The position numbers were made by a program, and so were the translations under genes. The notes under the pieces are model-generated. The model ran no database searches. It worked only from the letters and a program-made list of their open reading frames with translations, and was not told the DNA's origin. Of a DNA stretch of 64,000 nt, positions 43,482-52,199 are shown in pieces (the stretch's first letter is position 1; each line of letters begins with the position of its first letter). This DNA comes from JAGVVZ01 sp964372465 (lineage in GTDB: Archaea; Aenigmatarchaeota; Aenigmatarchaeia; CG10238-14): positions 92,950 to 156,949 of the forward strand of contig CAYJRA010000001.1 in the NCBI GenBank assembly GCA_964372465.1, in the 5' to 3' direction.

Positions 43482-43781
43482 ATGATGGCCTTTGTGTGTT
43501 TGGTTCATGCACTGGATGATATCAATTTCTTTTTAGAAGCAAAATTTTCGCATATTGAACAGCTACCGATAGGATATCAGATTGTTGCGAATGGATACCA
43601 AGTAGGTCGTTATTATCCCAAAGATTACCATAGCGAAACTTATAGAGGTAAGGTGTTTATTTACAATCCAAATGAAATTCTTACAAAATTCGGGGATATA
43701 GTATTAAAAATACTCGAAGGACATTTTGTCCTACTCCATGGGACCGGAAGGTGTGTTCAATACAATACAAGAGAAGATTAG
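43482..43781 (+). CDS. Hypothetical protein (99 aa)
   Basis: A 99-residue alpha/beta protein that is not recognised. The sequence MMAFVCLVHALDDINFFLEA is followed by a Tyr-rich stretch (GYQVGRYYPKDYHSETYRG) and a C-terminal GDIVLKILEGHFVLLHGTGR. It has no signal peptide. It begins 24 bases after the HTH gene and ends 10 bases before the amidohydrolase, so all three are probably one operon. Confidence 0.6.
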   Translation: MMAFVCLVHALDDINFFLEAKFSHIEQLPIGYQIVANGYQVGRYYPKDYHSETYRGKVFIYNPNEILTKFGDIVLKILEGHFVLLHGTGRCVQYNTRED

Positions 43782-43790
43782 TGGTAAATA

Positions 43791-44609
43791 ATGGTCTTTC
43801 TTTATCACCCCAGAATAATAGACGCACAAGTTCATGCAGACATTCTAGGATATTCGCAAAGAATACCAAACTCTATATCTATTCTAAGTAGACTATCTGA
43901 AAATCCGTATGAAACAAATTATCAAACTGTAAAAGATGCGCTAAAGGATGATAGTTTAATACCGGCTATTTATGTAAATTTGTTTGATTTAGAAAATGAT
44001 ATAAGACATATATCAGATGCCATGTGTTATTGGTTCTCTAAAACTAATAGAATTTTAACGTTTGGCGAAATAGAAGGTGCCTTGCCTTATTACAATAAAG
44101 ATGTTTATGACAGGTTCTTAGATATCTTACAAAGATTTGGAACTATATATGGAATTCCTGTTTTTGTAGATTTCCATTGTGGACACATAGATGAGGAGGA
44201 TATCAGACATGTTTTCCCGAATTATCAAAATAGGATAGGTAGGCAGACTGCTGCAGAAGCTCATGATCCGAGAGAATTGGATTTACTGTTTAGAAAATAC
44301 CCAGAAATAACCTTTGTTCTGAGCCACCCGTTTAATGGAACAACAGATTACTGTGTCAGGTTAGCCTTGTATTTGGATAATGTTTATTTGGGCACAGCTG
44401 CAAAAGAAGATGAAAGGAAGGAATTGTTGGGATCTATGAAAGAACATGTGCAACTGTATAGAAAAGTTGTTTTCCAGTCAGACGGGAATCCAGAAAGTTT
44501 AGATTGGTGGTCAAGTAGGATAAGAGATGAAAAATTACTAAATTTGATACTATATGAAAATGCAACAAGAATACTGGGTCTGCCTACGATAACAGATAAA
44601 AACTTGTAA
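43791..44609 (+). CDS. Amidohydrolase-type TIM-barrel metal-dependent hydrolase
   Basis: A 272-residue protein of the amidohydrolase superfamily. Metal-ligand motifs in barrel order are IIDAQVHADIL (strand 1, here DxQxH rather than DxHxH), FVDFHCGHIDEED (His), ITFVLSHPFNG (His) and VVFQSDGNPES (final Asp). An intermediate carboxylate may be in TFGEIEGALPYY. The substrate is unknown. The family includes decarboxylases and lactonases. It is the last gene of the HTH operon and precedes tRNA-Cys. Confidence 0.85.
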   Translation: MVFLYHPRIIDAQVHADILGYSQRIPNSISILSRLSENPYETNYQTVKDALKDDSLIPAIYVNLFDLENDIRHISDAMCYWFSKTNRILTFGEIEGALPYYNKDVYDRFLDILQRFGTIYGIPVFVDFHCGHIDEEDIRHVFPNYQNRIGRQTAAEAHDPRELDLLFRKYPEITFVLSHPFNGTTDYCVRLALYLDNVYLGTAAKEDERKELLGSMKEHVQLYRKVVFQSDGNPESLDWWSSRIRDEKLLNLILYENATRILGLPTITDKNL

Positions 44610-44633
44610 TATGGTGAATAAATATGATGTTAT

Positions 44634-44751
44634 GCGGAGTTGGCAGAAACTTTAAAAAGCTGGAACGGCTATGCCGCCGCCTGCAGTATACTCTACAGAT
44701 TTAATGAAGTGTAGAAAGCGGCTCAAAAGGGTTCAACTCCCTTACTCCGCT
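44634..44751 (+). tRNA. tRNA-Cys (GCA) with a 37/38 intron and an extra insertion before the anticodon stem
   Basis: Acceptor gcggagt pairs with actccgc, and the discriminator is U, as tRNA-Cys requires. The T arm is aaggg/ccctt. The anticodon stem gccgc (44676-44680) pairs with gcggc (44718-44722), and the loop CTGCAG gives GCA at 44683-44685. A 30-base intron (about 44687-44716) after position 37 holds a hairpin tctaca...tgtaga. Between positions 7 and 27 there are 35 bases instead of about 19. The extra 16 bases (about 44660-44675, with cggctatgccg self-complementary) look like a second intron. cysS starts 75 bases downstream. Confidence 0.85.
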
Positions 44752-44825
44752 TATTGATGATTGAAATGAAGATGAAAATCGAAGAAGCGAGAAAATCACC
44801 GGAGACATAAAGAAGCTGATGTAAT

Positions 44826-46238
44826 ATGGAAATAAAGTTGTTTAACACAATGGGAAGAAAAAAAGAAAAATTTGTTCCGATAAAAAAAGGAGAAGTCAAA
44901 CTTTATTCTTGCGGTCCGACGGTTTATGATTATCCGCATATAGGCAATCTACGTGCATATATTTTCGTAGATGTATTGAGGCGACTTTTGGAATATAACA
45001 AACTAAAAGTGAAACATGTTATGAATATAACTGACGTGGGTCACTTAACTGGTGATAATTTGGGCGATGCCGATGTTGGAGAAGATAAAATGGAAAAAGG
45101 CGCTAGGCGCGAAGGCAAGACAGTTTGGGAAATAGCCGAATTTTATACCAAAGAATTTTTCAATGATTTGGAAAAATTAAACATTAAGAAAGCTCACATA
45201 ATTTGCAAGGCCACAGATCACATCAAAGAAATGATAAGTATGATAAAGTTGATAGAGAAAAACGGTTACGCCTATAAAATATCTGACGGTATTTATTTCG
45301 ATACATCCAAATTAAAAGACTATGGAAAATTGGCTGGTTTGGATGTTGGAGGATTGAGAGAGGGTGCTAGAGTAGAGCCCAATCCAGAAAAACGAAATCC
45401 AACAGATTTCGCTTTATGGAAATTTTCTCCCAAAGGTCAAAAAAGGCAGATGGAATGGAATTCTCCTTGGAGTGTTGGTTTTCCTGGCTGGCATATTGAA
45501 TGCTCTGCTATGAGTATAAAATATCTAGGCAATGAGTTTGATATACACACGGGTGGTGTAGACCACATATCCATACACCATACAAACGAAATAGCACAGT
45601 CTGAAGGTGCTTTGGGTAAAAGTACAGTAAGATTTTGGCTTCACAATGAACATGTTTTGGTCGATAATAAAAAAATGAGCAAATCCCTGCAAAATTTCCA
45701 TATATTGAAAGACATTACTAGTAAAGGTTATGACCCATTAGCATTTAGATATTTAGTTCTTACAACTCATTACAGATCCAAATTGAATTTCACTTGGGAA
45801 TCTTTAGAAGCATCTAAAAAAAGTTTAAACACGTTGAAAGAACACATGTTACTTCTTGAAAGATCTGACAAGAAAAAAAGCAATGAGAAGAAAATAATTG
45901 AATACAAGAAAAAATTCTTGGAATACATTAATGATGATTTGAATATATCTTATGCGATATCCCTGATGTGGAAATTAATTCGAGAAGAAGATAAAATAAA
46001 CAACAAAGGCAAGCGTAAGTTGATAATTGACTTTGATAGAGTGTTTGGTTTAAGATTAGGCGAAATGAAAAAAACAAAGGTGAAATTACCTAAAGAAGCA
46101 GAAAAACTGGTAAAGGAAAGAGAAGAGGCAAGAAAGAAAGGAGATTGGGAAAGAGCTGATAGGATAAGAGAAAAATTAAGACAAATGGGAGTGCTAATAG
46201 AAGATACAGCATCTGGTGCCAGAAAAAAATTAATTTAA
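44826..46238 (+). CDS. cysS: Cysteinyl-tRNA synthetase
   Basis: A class I aminoacyl-tRNA synthetase of 470 residues. The zinc and HIGH region reads LYSCGPTVYDYPHIGNLRAY. The second zinc region is GWHIECSAMS with HTGGVDHISIHHTNE. The KMSKS loop is NKKMSKSLQN. The C-terminus holds the helical DALR-like region (REEARKKGDWERADRIREKL). The gene lies directly after the tRNA-Cys gene, an unusual cognate pairing, and 2 bases before the ATP-cone gene. Confidence 0.97.
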   Translation: MEIKLFNTMGRKKEKFVPIKKGEVKLYSCGPTVYDYPHIGNLRAYIFVDVLRRLLEYNKLKVKHVMNITDVGHLTGDNLGDADVGEDKMEKGARREGKTVWEIAEFYTKEFFNDLEKLNIKKAHIICKATDHIKEMISMIKLIEKNGYAYKISDGIYFDTSKLKDYGKLAGLDVGGLREGARVEPNPEKRNPTDFALWKFSPKGQKRQMEWNSPWSVGFPGWHIECSAMSIKYLGNEFDIHTGGVDHISIHHTNEIAQSEGALGKSTVRFWLHNEHVLVDNKKMSKSLQNFHILKDITSKGYDPLAFRYLVLTTHYRSKLNFTWESLEASKKSLNTLKEHMLLLERSDKKKSNEKKIIEYKKKFLEYINDDLNISYAISLMWKLIREEDKINNKGKRKLIIDFDRVFGLRLGEMKKTKVKLPKEAEKLVKEREEARKKGDWERADRIREKLRQMGVLIEDTASGARKKLI

Positions 46239-46240
46239 TT

Positions 46241-46885
46241 ATGTATGACATAAATAATTCTATGGTTTCTGATAAAAAAAACAAATTATTGGCTAAAGTG
46301 AAAGAAGTTTGGGTTAAAAACAAGGATGGATCTGTGGAGAAGTTCAATAAAGAAAAAATAAAGAATTCATTAATAAAAATTGGCGCGCCAATAAAATTGG
46401 CATCTAAAATTGCTTCTAGGACATCTGATTTATTTAAGAAGAAAAAAGAAGTTAAAACTTCTGAAGTAGAAAAAAAAGTTTTTGAACTGGCCGCAAAAAA
46501 TAGCATTTCTCTTGCCTATGCATTTAAGGAATTTACTACACAAAAAGTCTTTGGCAAAGTCAGGCAACAATTTACAAGAAAAGAAGTAGCTAGGATGCTA
46601 ACATGTCTGTTTGTAATAATTCAAATATATGCTTTTAGAACAGATTTTTTCCCATTGAACAGGAGTTTATTGATTTTATCTGTAAGCATAATTGTATCAT
46701 CAATAGTTCTTTGGTTATATGTCGGCAGAAGTGAAATGTGGAAACATTTAATTGTTGGCATCCTAATCTCATTGTCTCTTTCTGCAATTGCTGGATTGAT
46801 ACTAAATATAGAACTAGAGGGAGTTATAATAGCAACGTCAGCCGCTTTACCCGTGTCAACTATGGTTAATGTATTGAGATCATAA
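46241..46885 (+). CDS. ATP-cone domain fused to a membrane segment
   Basis: A 214-residue protein. Residues about 18-105 match an ATP-cone: VWVKNKDGSVEKFNKEKI, then SLIKIGAPIKLASKIAS and KKVFELAAKNSISLAYAFKE. ATP-cones normally sit at the N-terminus of ribonucleotide reductase or NrdR as nucleotide sensors. Here the domain is followed by a short basic linker and four hydrophobic helices (about residues 118-210). A membrane-bound nucleotide sensor is inferred. It follows cysS by 2 bases and its stop lies beside the 3' end of the SRP RNA gene. Confidence 0.75.
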   Translation: MYDINNSMVSDKKNKLLAKVKEVWVKNKDGSVEKFNKEKIKNSLIKIGAPIKLASKIASRTSDLFKKKKEVKTSEVEKKVFELAAKNSISLAYAFKEFTTQKVFGKVRQQFTRKEVARMLTCLFVIIQIYAFRTDFFPLNRSLLILSVSIIVSSIVLWLYVGRSEMWKHLIVGILISLSLSAIAGLILNIELEGVIIATSAALPVSTMVNVLRS

Positions 46886-46886
46886 C

Positions 46887-47164
46887 GCATGGAACACGCT
46901 CTAGGTAGCTATAATATCATGAATAAGTTTATCCGAATAACTTCCTCCACCTTGAGAACTCGAGAGCACCAAATCACATGCCTTAATACTGCTCGGTTCC
47001 CCGCCTCGTATGGTTCGATATGTGATCGGTCCCTAGAGACAAGGTTTCCCAGTCTGCTATTCGGGCCTATCCACAATACTATATCATCCTTGAACTATGA
47101 TCTCGCCATAAAGCAGGCTTGCGACGACAGGTGACTGCTACCCACCCGATCAGAGGTTCCATGC
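46887..47164 (-). ncRNA. ffs: Signal recognition particle RNA (7S)
   Basis: The minus strand has archaeal SRP RNA features. Its ends pair as gcatggaac (5') with gttccatgc (3'), forming helix 1. Helix 8 is clear around 47000: GAGG, then CGG closing a GGAA tetraloop, CCG, then AGCAG, the binding site of SRP54. A longer stem atcacat/atgtgat frames that tip. The 278-base length is slightly below the usual 300. A TATA element lies 26 bases upstream of the proposed 5' end. Confidence 0.9.
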
Positions 47165-47185
47165 AAATTTTAAATTAGGCTTAGA

Positions 47186-47196
47186 TTTTATATATG
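47186..47196 (-). promoter_or_regulatory. TATA box of the SRP RNA gene
   Basis: On the minus strand the sequence catatataaaa is centred about 26 bases before the inferred 5' end of the SRP RNA. This is the standard archaeal spacing and supports that end. Confidence 0.6.
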
Positions 47197-47277
47197 TTAC
47201 GATCTTACATCAATCTATTAGCATAGATGAAATTACATAAAAAGTTAAGAATAATTTATAGAAAAACAAATTAGATT

Positions 47278-47697
47278 ATGCGCAAATTCATGATTTCGTT
47301 AATTTTTCTGAGTTACATGCCATCTTCAATAGCGTTGGAATGCAATTCCATATCATGCCGCATCGGAGAAACCGCTCAATTCCTTTTTTTTGATGCTGGA
47401 ATAACACAACTGCTTTTGTTTATCTCATTTTTCTTTAATCTGGTAATTTTATTTTATGTTTTCCATTTGAGAAAAAAAATCGATACGATTTATGCAGCTT
47501 CGACTCAAAAATCTTATGAATACTCCCCGGAATCTTTGTCTGAACTCGAACTTTTTATAAAAACCTGTATTTTACGAGGAGTTGACAAAATGAGAATAAA
47601 AAATGATCTATTACACATGGGATGGGAAGAAAAAATCATTGATTATTTAATAAGCAAGCACTCCAATTGGTCAAGAGAGAACGGTTTATACGCCTAA
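47278..47697 (+). CDS. Membrane protein with small C-terminal helical domain
   Basis: A 139-residue protein with a signal-like N-terminus (FMISLIFLSYMPSSIALE), a short loop with two or three cysteines and a membrane helix at about 43-63. The cytoplasmic C-terminal domain (LELFIKTCILRGVDKMRIKN, then LLHMGWEEKIIDYLISKH) resembles small three-helix domains with a GW motif common in archaeal membrane proteins. The function is unknown. Its end overlaps the convergent aminotransferase gene by 12 bases. Confidence 0.65.
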   Translation: MRKFMISLIFLSYMPSSIALECNSISCRIGETAQFLFFDAGITQLLLFISFFFNLVILFYVFHLRKKIDTIYAASTQKSYEYSPESLSELELFIKTCILRGVDKMRIKNDLLHMGWEEKIIDYLISKHSNWSRENGLYA

Positions 47698-48876
47698 TTT
47701 TTTCGTAACGACTTCTATTTTATCCATAGCTTTGTCTATTTTTTCGTATGCTGTGGCATAGCTTAATCTTATGAAGCCTTCTCCGTATTTGCCAAATTCC
47801 GTTCCTGGTATAACCAAAACTTTTGCATTGTTCAACAAAAATTTAGCAAATTTGACTGAGTTTAATTTGAAACTTTCTATGTTTGGGAAAGCATAAAAAG
47901 CACCTTTTGGATCTAGGCAACTGAAGCCATCAATCTCTCCCAATCTTTTTATGATAAGCTTTCTTCTTCTGTTGTATTCATTGACCATTTTTTGTATAAC
48001 TTCATTCTTTGTCTTCAAAGCTTCTATTGCCGCGAACTGCGATATGGTTGGAGTGGACAAAGTTGTGCCCAGTTTCAATCTGGCCATAGCCTCTATTATA
48101 TCCTCTGGACCGGTTGCATATCCTATTCTAAATCCCGGCATAGCATAACTTTTAGAGAATGTGAAAACACTAACAACGTGGTTCTTCATACCGTTTAAGC
48201 TACCGATGCTTATATGCTTCGTGTTGTCGTAAACGAAATCTTCGTATGCCTCATCTGACAACACCACCAACTCATGTTCTATTGCGAAATCTGCTATTTC
48301 TTCTAATTTTTTCTTGCTGAAGACAGTTCCTGTGGGATTTGAAGGAGAATTCAGTATCAATATTCTAGTTTTTTTCGGGTGAACTGCTTCTTTCATCCTA
48401 TCAATATCATATTCGAAATTTTCATTCTGTTTAAGTTGGACAGACAAAGGAACACCATTCAGACTTTCCACTATCGGTATATAAGCAAGATATCCGGGGT
48501 TCGGTACTATCACAGATTCTCCCGGATCAACCAATGACATGTTGCACAGTAAAAGAGCTTCCTTTGCGCCAGCAGTTACTATGATTTCTTTCTCCGGGTC
48601 TGTATCTATCTTATTTTTCCTTTTCAGTTTTTTTGACAAGGCTTCCTTTGTTTCAGTCATTCCACCAATTGAGGTATAATGAGTAAATCCTTCGCCAAGT
48701 TTTTTTTGTGCAAATTTTATGATATTTTTTGGCGTATCATAATCAGGCTCTCCAGGTCCTAGAGATATAACGCCTTTGTCTTCAGAAGCTATTCTCATTA
48801 TTTTTACGAAATCAGAGTCAGGTAATCCCATCTCTCTTTCTGCTATTAATTGTCTTACTTTAGATCTGTTACCCAT
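47686..48876 (-). CDS. Class I/II pyridoxal-phosphate aminotransferase
   Basis: A 396-residue fold-type I aminotransferase, AspC-like. The N-terminal helix is ISLGPGEPDYDTPKNI. The cofactor region includes VTAGAKEALLL and LILNSPSNPTGTVFSKKKLE, with the Asp in VVLSDEAYEDFVY. The Schiff-base lysine is in FTFSKSYAMPGFRIGYATG. The phosphate arginine lies near FIRLSYATAYE. Archaeal members usually act on aspartate, aromatic or branched amino acids. Specificity is not readable here. Confidence 0.93.
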   Translation of the reverse strand: MGNRSKVRQLIAEREMGLPDSDFVKIMRIASEDKGVISLGPGEPDYDTPKNIIKFAQKKLGEGFTHYTSIGGMTETKEALSKKLKRKNKIDTDPEKEIIVTAGAKEALLLCNMSLVDPGESVIVPNPGYLAYIPIVESLNGVPLSVQLKQNENFEYDIDRMKEAVHPKKTRILILNSPSNPTGTVFSKKKLEEIADFAIEHELVVLSDEAYEDFVYDNTKHISIGSLNGMKNHVVSVFTFSKSYAMPGFRIGYATGPEDIIEAMARLKLGTTLSTPTISQFAAIEALKTKNEVIQKMVNEYNRRRKLIIKRLGEIDGFSCLDPKGAFYAFPNIESFKLNSVKFAKFLLNNAKVLVIPGTEFGKYGEGFIRLSYATAYEKIDKAMDKIEVVTKKLGV

Positions 48877-48886
48877 GCAATCAACT

Positions 48887-49288
48887 TTACGACCTCAAGA
48901 TATCACAATTTTTCTTTATTTCACTGCTGCTTACCGTTTGGTTTGGTTCCTTTCCGTTCATTATATTTAGACAGTTATTGAATTGGATATCTATTGTTTC
49001 TTTTAAATTTCTGCAGGCTTCAATTTTTTCATTTGAATAGTAGAAGCACAACTCATTTTTATTCAATTCTGACAGTTGCCCTATATATTGACATTTATGC
49101 AAGCTGGGTTCACTCACAGCGAAAGTGTTGTTTTCATCCTGCAGGCAAAGCATGGTTGTTATTATTTCCGGTAATATCTTGTATAAACTTTTATTCGAAA
49201 AATAGCCAGCAATGATGATTGCTAAAAAAGAAAGAATGCCAACAATTATTAGCAAATTGATTAGCACGTTTTCTTTCATATTAAACAT
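48887..49288 (-). CDS. Single-helix exported Cys-containing protein (133 aa)
   Basis: A membrane helix near the N-terminus (VLINLLIIVGILSFLAIIIAGYF) is followed by a small ectodomain with seven cysteines (CLQDENNTF, HKCQYIG, FYYSNEKIEACRN, FNNCLNI, KKNCDIL). No family is recognised. The layout resembles the small pilin-like proteins elsewhere in the window, without the basic-glycine leader. The start is 29 bases from that of the divergent DUF-type membrane protein. Confidence 0.62.
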   Translation of the reverse strand: MFNMKENVLINLLIIVGILSFLAIIIAGYFSNKSLYKILPEIITTMLCLQDENNTFAVSEPSLHKCQYIGQLSELNKNELCFYYSNEKIEACRNLKETIDIQFNNCLNIMNGKEPNQTVSSSEIKKNCDILRS

Positions 49289-49316
49289 TATTTATTTAAT
49301 TCAATAATAATTAAAT

Positions 49317-50117
49317 ATGTCTTTCATTAAAACATTAACTTTTGGTATTAGGCTTCTTTTTTACGAGAGCAAAATCATATACCCATCCATTTTAAGTTTG
49401 TTACCCACCGCCTTATTTGCTATCTTATTTGCCTTCAGTCTAACAAAGGTAACTGACTTTTTGCTAGTTCATAAGATAGAAGATATTGTCACAAATAGAT
49501 CTGTTTTACTCCAACTTCTAAATAATTTGGTCCCGAATTTTGTTCTTTTATTTGTTCTTGGTTTGTTCTCATTGGTGATTTTTGCTTATTTGGTTTGCGT
49601 TTATTCTGATATAGGAAGAGCAAAATATAGAAAAAGAAAGGTCGATCTGGCACTCACATTAAGTTCATCTTGGCAGAGAGTCTATCCACTGCTCTCAAGC
49701 TATTTTCTGGGATTTTTTTTAATATTATCATTTTCGATAGTTCTGTTCTTAATTTCTATCCCTCTGAAGACTTTTTTTGCCTTTACTTTAATCTTGATCA
49801 TTATAGCATTAGTCTCAATCCCAGTTTTTTGGATCTTACCAGCAGTTGTCGTTTTTGAGAACAAATCAGGGTTTGATTCTTTAAAAAGATCCCTTCAAAT
49901 ATCAAAACAATTTCCTCTTAAACTATACGCGACAATAATAATACTGGAGATTATTGTTTTTTTAATAGACAGATTATTACTATATCTACCTTTTGCAGGA
50001 ATATATGCATCCATGATCAGCAGATTATTCCTTTTGTCATGGAGAATATTGACTATATCATCATTTTATTACGAAAATGTGAAATCCAGGAGAACGAAGG
50101 AAGAAGATTATATTTAA
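49317..50117 (+). CDS. Polytopic membrane protein, DUF-type
   Basis: A 266-residue protein with five or six membrane helices. The layout resembles archaeal/bacterial glycerophosphoryl-diester-phosphodiesterase-like membrane domains and DUF975-like proteins: VYSDIGRAKYRKRKVDLALT between helices and VFENKSGFDSLKRSLQISKQ after a helix, a motif common in these families. The function is unknown. It lies 30 bases before acdA on the same strand. Confidence 0.75.
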   Translation: MSFIKTLTFGIRLLFYESKIIYPSILSLLPTALFAILFAFSLTKVTDFLLVHKIEDIVTNRSVLLQLLNNLVPNFVLLFVLGLFSLVIFAYLVCVYSDIGRAKYRKRKVDLALTLSSSWQRVYPLLSSYFLGFFLILSFSIVLFLISIPLKTFFAFTLILIIIALVSIPVFWILPAVVVFENKSGFDSLKRSLQISKQFPLKLYATIIILEIIVFLIDRLLLYLPFAGIYASMISRLFLLSWRILTISSFYYENVKSRRTKEEDYI

Positions 50118-50147
50118 TTTTAATTATAGAAAATTCCAATAATTAGT

Positions 50148-51548
50148 ATGCCAAATTTAGATCCTTTTTTTAATCCCAAGACCGTTGCTATAATTGGTGC
50201 TTCAAGAGATGAAGGAAAGCTTGGTCATATAGTACTGTCTAATTTTGTTAACGGGAGTTTTAATGAAAGAGGTAAAACAATACCCATTAATCCCAATACT
50301 GATGTCATATTGGGAAAAAGATCATTCAAATCAATTTTGGACGTCAAAGAAAAAATTGATTTGGCGGTAGTCGTGGTTCCTGGTAAATTAGTTCCATCCG
50401 TTTTAAAGGAATGTGTGCAAAAAAACATAGGAAATGTAATAGTCATTTCAGCCGGATTTTCTGAGCTTGGGACAGAAGAGGGTAAAAAATTGGAATCTGA
50501 ATGTTTGGATACAATAAAGGGAGCAAAGACGAGAGTCATAGGTCCGAACTGCTTAGGCGTATATGATGCTAATTCTCAGGTAGATACTTTGTTTTTGTCT
50601 AAGGAAAGATGTGGCAGGCCGCCATCAGGTGACATATCATTCATTTCCCAGTCGGGTGCTGTAGGTTCTACTATCTTGGATTGGTTTTCAATGGAAGGAA
50701 TAGGCATTGCGAAGTTTATTTCTTATGGCAATGCGATGGATGTTGATGATTCTGACTTGATTGAATATTTAGGCAATGATAAAAAGACCAAAGTTGTTAT
50801 GGTCTATATTGAAGGAATTGAAGCATCTGGACAAAAATTCATGGACATATGCAAAAAAGTCACTAGAAAAAAACCAATAGTTTTATTAAAATCTGGAAAA
50901 ACCAACAAAGGAAGTAAGGCAGCATCATCACATACAGGTTCTTTGGCTGGATCTGGCAGAATTTATTCCACGGCATTCAGGCAAAGCAATATTATAGAAG
51001 CAGGTACATGGGAAGAGCTGTTGGATTTTTCTGTTGCGTTTGCTACGCAACCTTTACCTAAGGGTAAAAGAATAGCAGTTATCACTGATGGCGGGGGTTT
51101 CGGAGTTTTAGCTACAGACGAAGTAGAGAGACAAAATCTAGAAATGCCAGAACCTTCTGAAAAATTGAGGAACATATTGAAAAAATCAATGCCATCGTAT
51201 GTCAGCTTGCATAATCCCTTTGATTTGACAGGGGATGCAGATGCTAATAGATATAAAACAGCAATAGAGGAATGCATGAAAAGTGATGAATATGATGGTA
51301 TAATAGCCATAACATTATTTCAAGTGCCGACATTGGGAAATGAGATTATAAATTACTTGATTGATATAAAGAAGAGATCAAAAAAACCCTTGTTGCTGTG
51401 TGCGGCTGGCGGCAACTTCACTAAGAATTTAAGCAATGAACTGATTTCTAATGGCATACCAGTTTACACGACGCCAGAAAGAGCAGTTAAAACAATGAAA
51501 GCTTTGGTTTCATACGGCAAAGTTAACAGGAAATTTTCTTTATGGTAA
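50148..51548 (+). CDS. acdA: ADP-forming acyl-CoA synthetase, alpha subunit
   Basis: The CoA-binding/ligase subunit of archaeal ADP-forming acetyl-CoA synthetase, which makes ATP from acetyl-CoA with release of acetate. The start FFNPKTVAIIGASRDEGKLG is the CoA-binding Rossmann domain. ISQSGAVGSTILDW and the phosphohistidine segment SSHTGSLAGS (about residues 257-266) belong to the ligase domains. The third domain includes ITDGGGFGVLATDEVE. At 466 residues it lacks the fused ATP-grasp beta part. No beta subunit gene lies in the window, so it must be elsewhere. The end overlaps the convergent coiled-coil gene by 26 bases. Confidence 0.93.
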   Translation: MPNLDPFFNPKTVAIIGASRDEGKLGHIVLSNFVNGSFNERGKTIPINPNTDVILGKRSFKSILDVKEKIDLAVVVVPGKLVPSVLKECVQKNIGNVIVISAGFSELGTEEGKKLESECLDTIKGAKTRVIGPNCLGVYDANSQVDTLFLSKERCGRPPSGDISFISQSGAVGSTILDWFSMEGIGIAKFISYGNAMDVDDSDLIEYLGNDKKTKVVMVYIEGIEASGQKFMDICKKVTRKKPIVLLKSGKTNKGSKAASSHTGSLAGSGRIYSTAFRQSNIIEAGTWEELLDFSVAFATQPLPKGKRIAVITDGGGFGVLATDEVERQNLEMPEPSEKLRNILKKSMPSYVSLHNPFDLTGDADANRYKTAIEECMKSDEYDGIIAITLFQVPTLGNEIINYLIDIKKRSKKPLLLCAAGGNFTKNLSNELISNGIPVYTTPERAVKTMKALVSYGKVNRKFSLW

Positions 51549-52161
51549 CTGTATCTTCGGGCTTTGGCGAACACGCTTCAGCAGAATTGCTCGAGCAGCA
51601 ACCGCCAATCTTGTTCTTTTTCAAATAATAGTATTCCAGATTGAATAATCCGCATATCTGTTGAGCATAATTGCATTCCAATGCATCACGGTTATCTTGA
51701 AGTTTGCTAATTTTGTCTTCCAATTGTCTTAAACTGAGTTTTGTTTGCGTCAGACTACTTGTTATTTCTGCAACTTGAGAGTTGCAGGCCTTCAATTCTG
51801 AACTAGTCGTATCCAATTCTTTTGTTGTATCTATGTATTTAGATTTCAGATCCTCGCTTTCTTTAGAACACGAGCCAAGCTGTGATTGTACAATAACCAA
51901 ATTGCCTTCTAGCGCTTGATTTTGTTTTTCTAAGACTACAATTTTTGATTGCGTCTCGGCGACTTTTGCTGTATATGTTGTATATCCAGTATAAGCAAAC
52001 CCACCGATAGCAAAAATAGCAATTATCAGTAGAACGATGCCCCATTTGTTTTCCTTAAAGCTTCTGGTGTTGGCGTTTTTCCAGAATTCCTGGTATTTTT
52101 CCTTGATCTTGCCTACTATTTCTGATAATTTGCTTGGCTTTTCTTCGTATGGCTCATACAT
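51523..52161 (-). CDS. Membrane-anchored coiled-coil protein
   Basis: A 212-residue protein. A basic cytoplasmic part (residues 1-40) precedes one membrane helix (GIVLLIIAIFAIGGFAYTGY). The long extracellular coiled coil has TQSKIVVLEKQNQALEGNLV and LKSKYIDTTKELDTTSSELK. A cysteine-rich tail (GGCCSSNSAEACSPKPED) ends in a final cysteine. The function is unknown. A structural or tethering surface role is inferred. Confidence 0.75.
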   Translation of the reverse strand: MYEPYEEKPSKLSEIVGKIKEKYQEFWKNANTRSFKENKWGIVLLIIAIFAIGGFAYTGYTTYTAKVAETQSKIVVLEKQNQALEGNLVIVQSQLGSCSKESEDLKSKYIDTTKELDTTSSELKACNSQVAEITSSLTQTKLSLRQLEDKISKLQDNRDALECNYAQQICGLFNLEYYYLKKNKIGGCCSSNSAEACSPKPEDTVTIKKISC

Positions 52162-52199
52162 TTTTATCTAACATAATTTGTAATTTTAATACTAAATAA

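Noticed and set aside
46889..47134. A plus-strand protein frame over the SRP RNA
   Set aside because: The region has SRP helix 8, pairing ends and a minus-strand TATA box. The frame encodes no recognisable protein.
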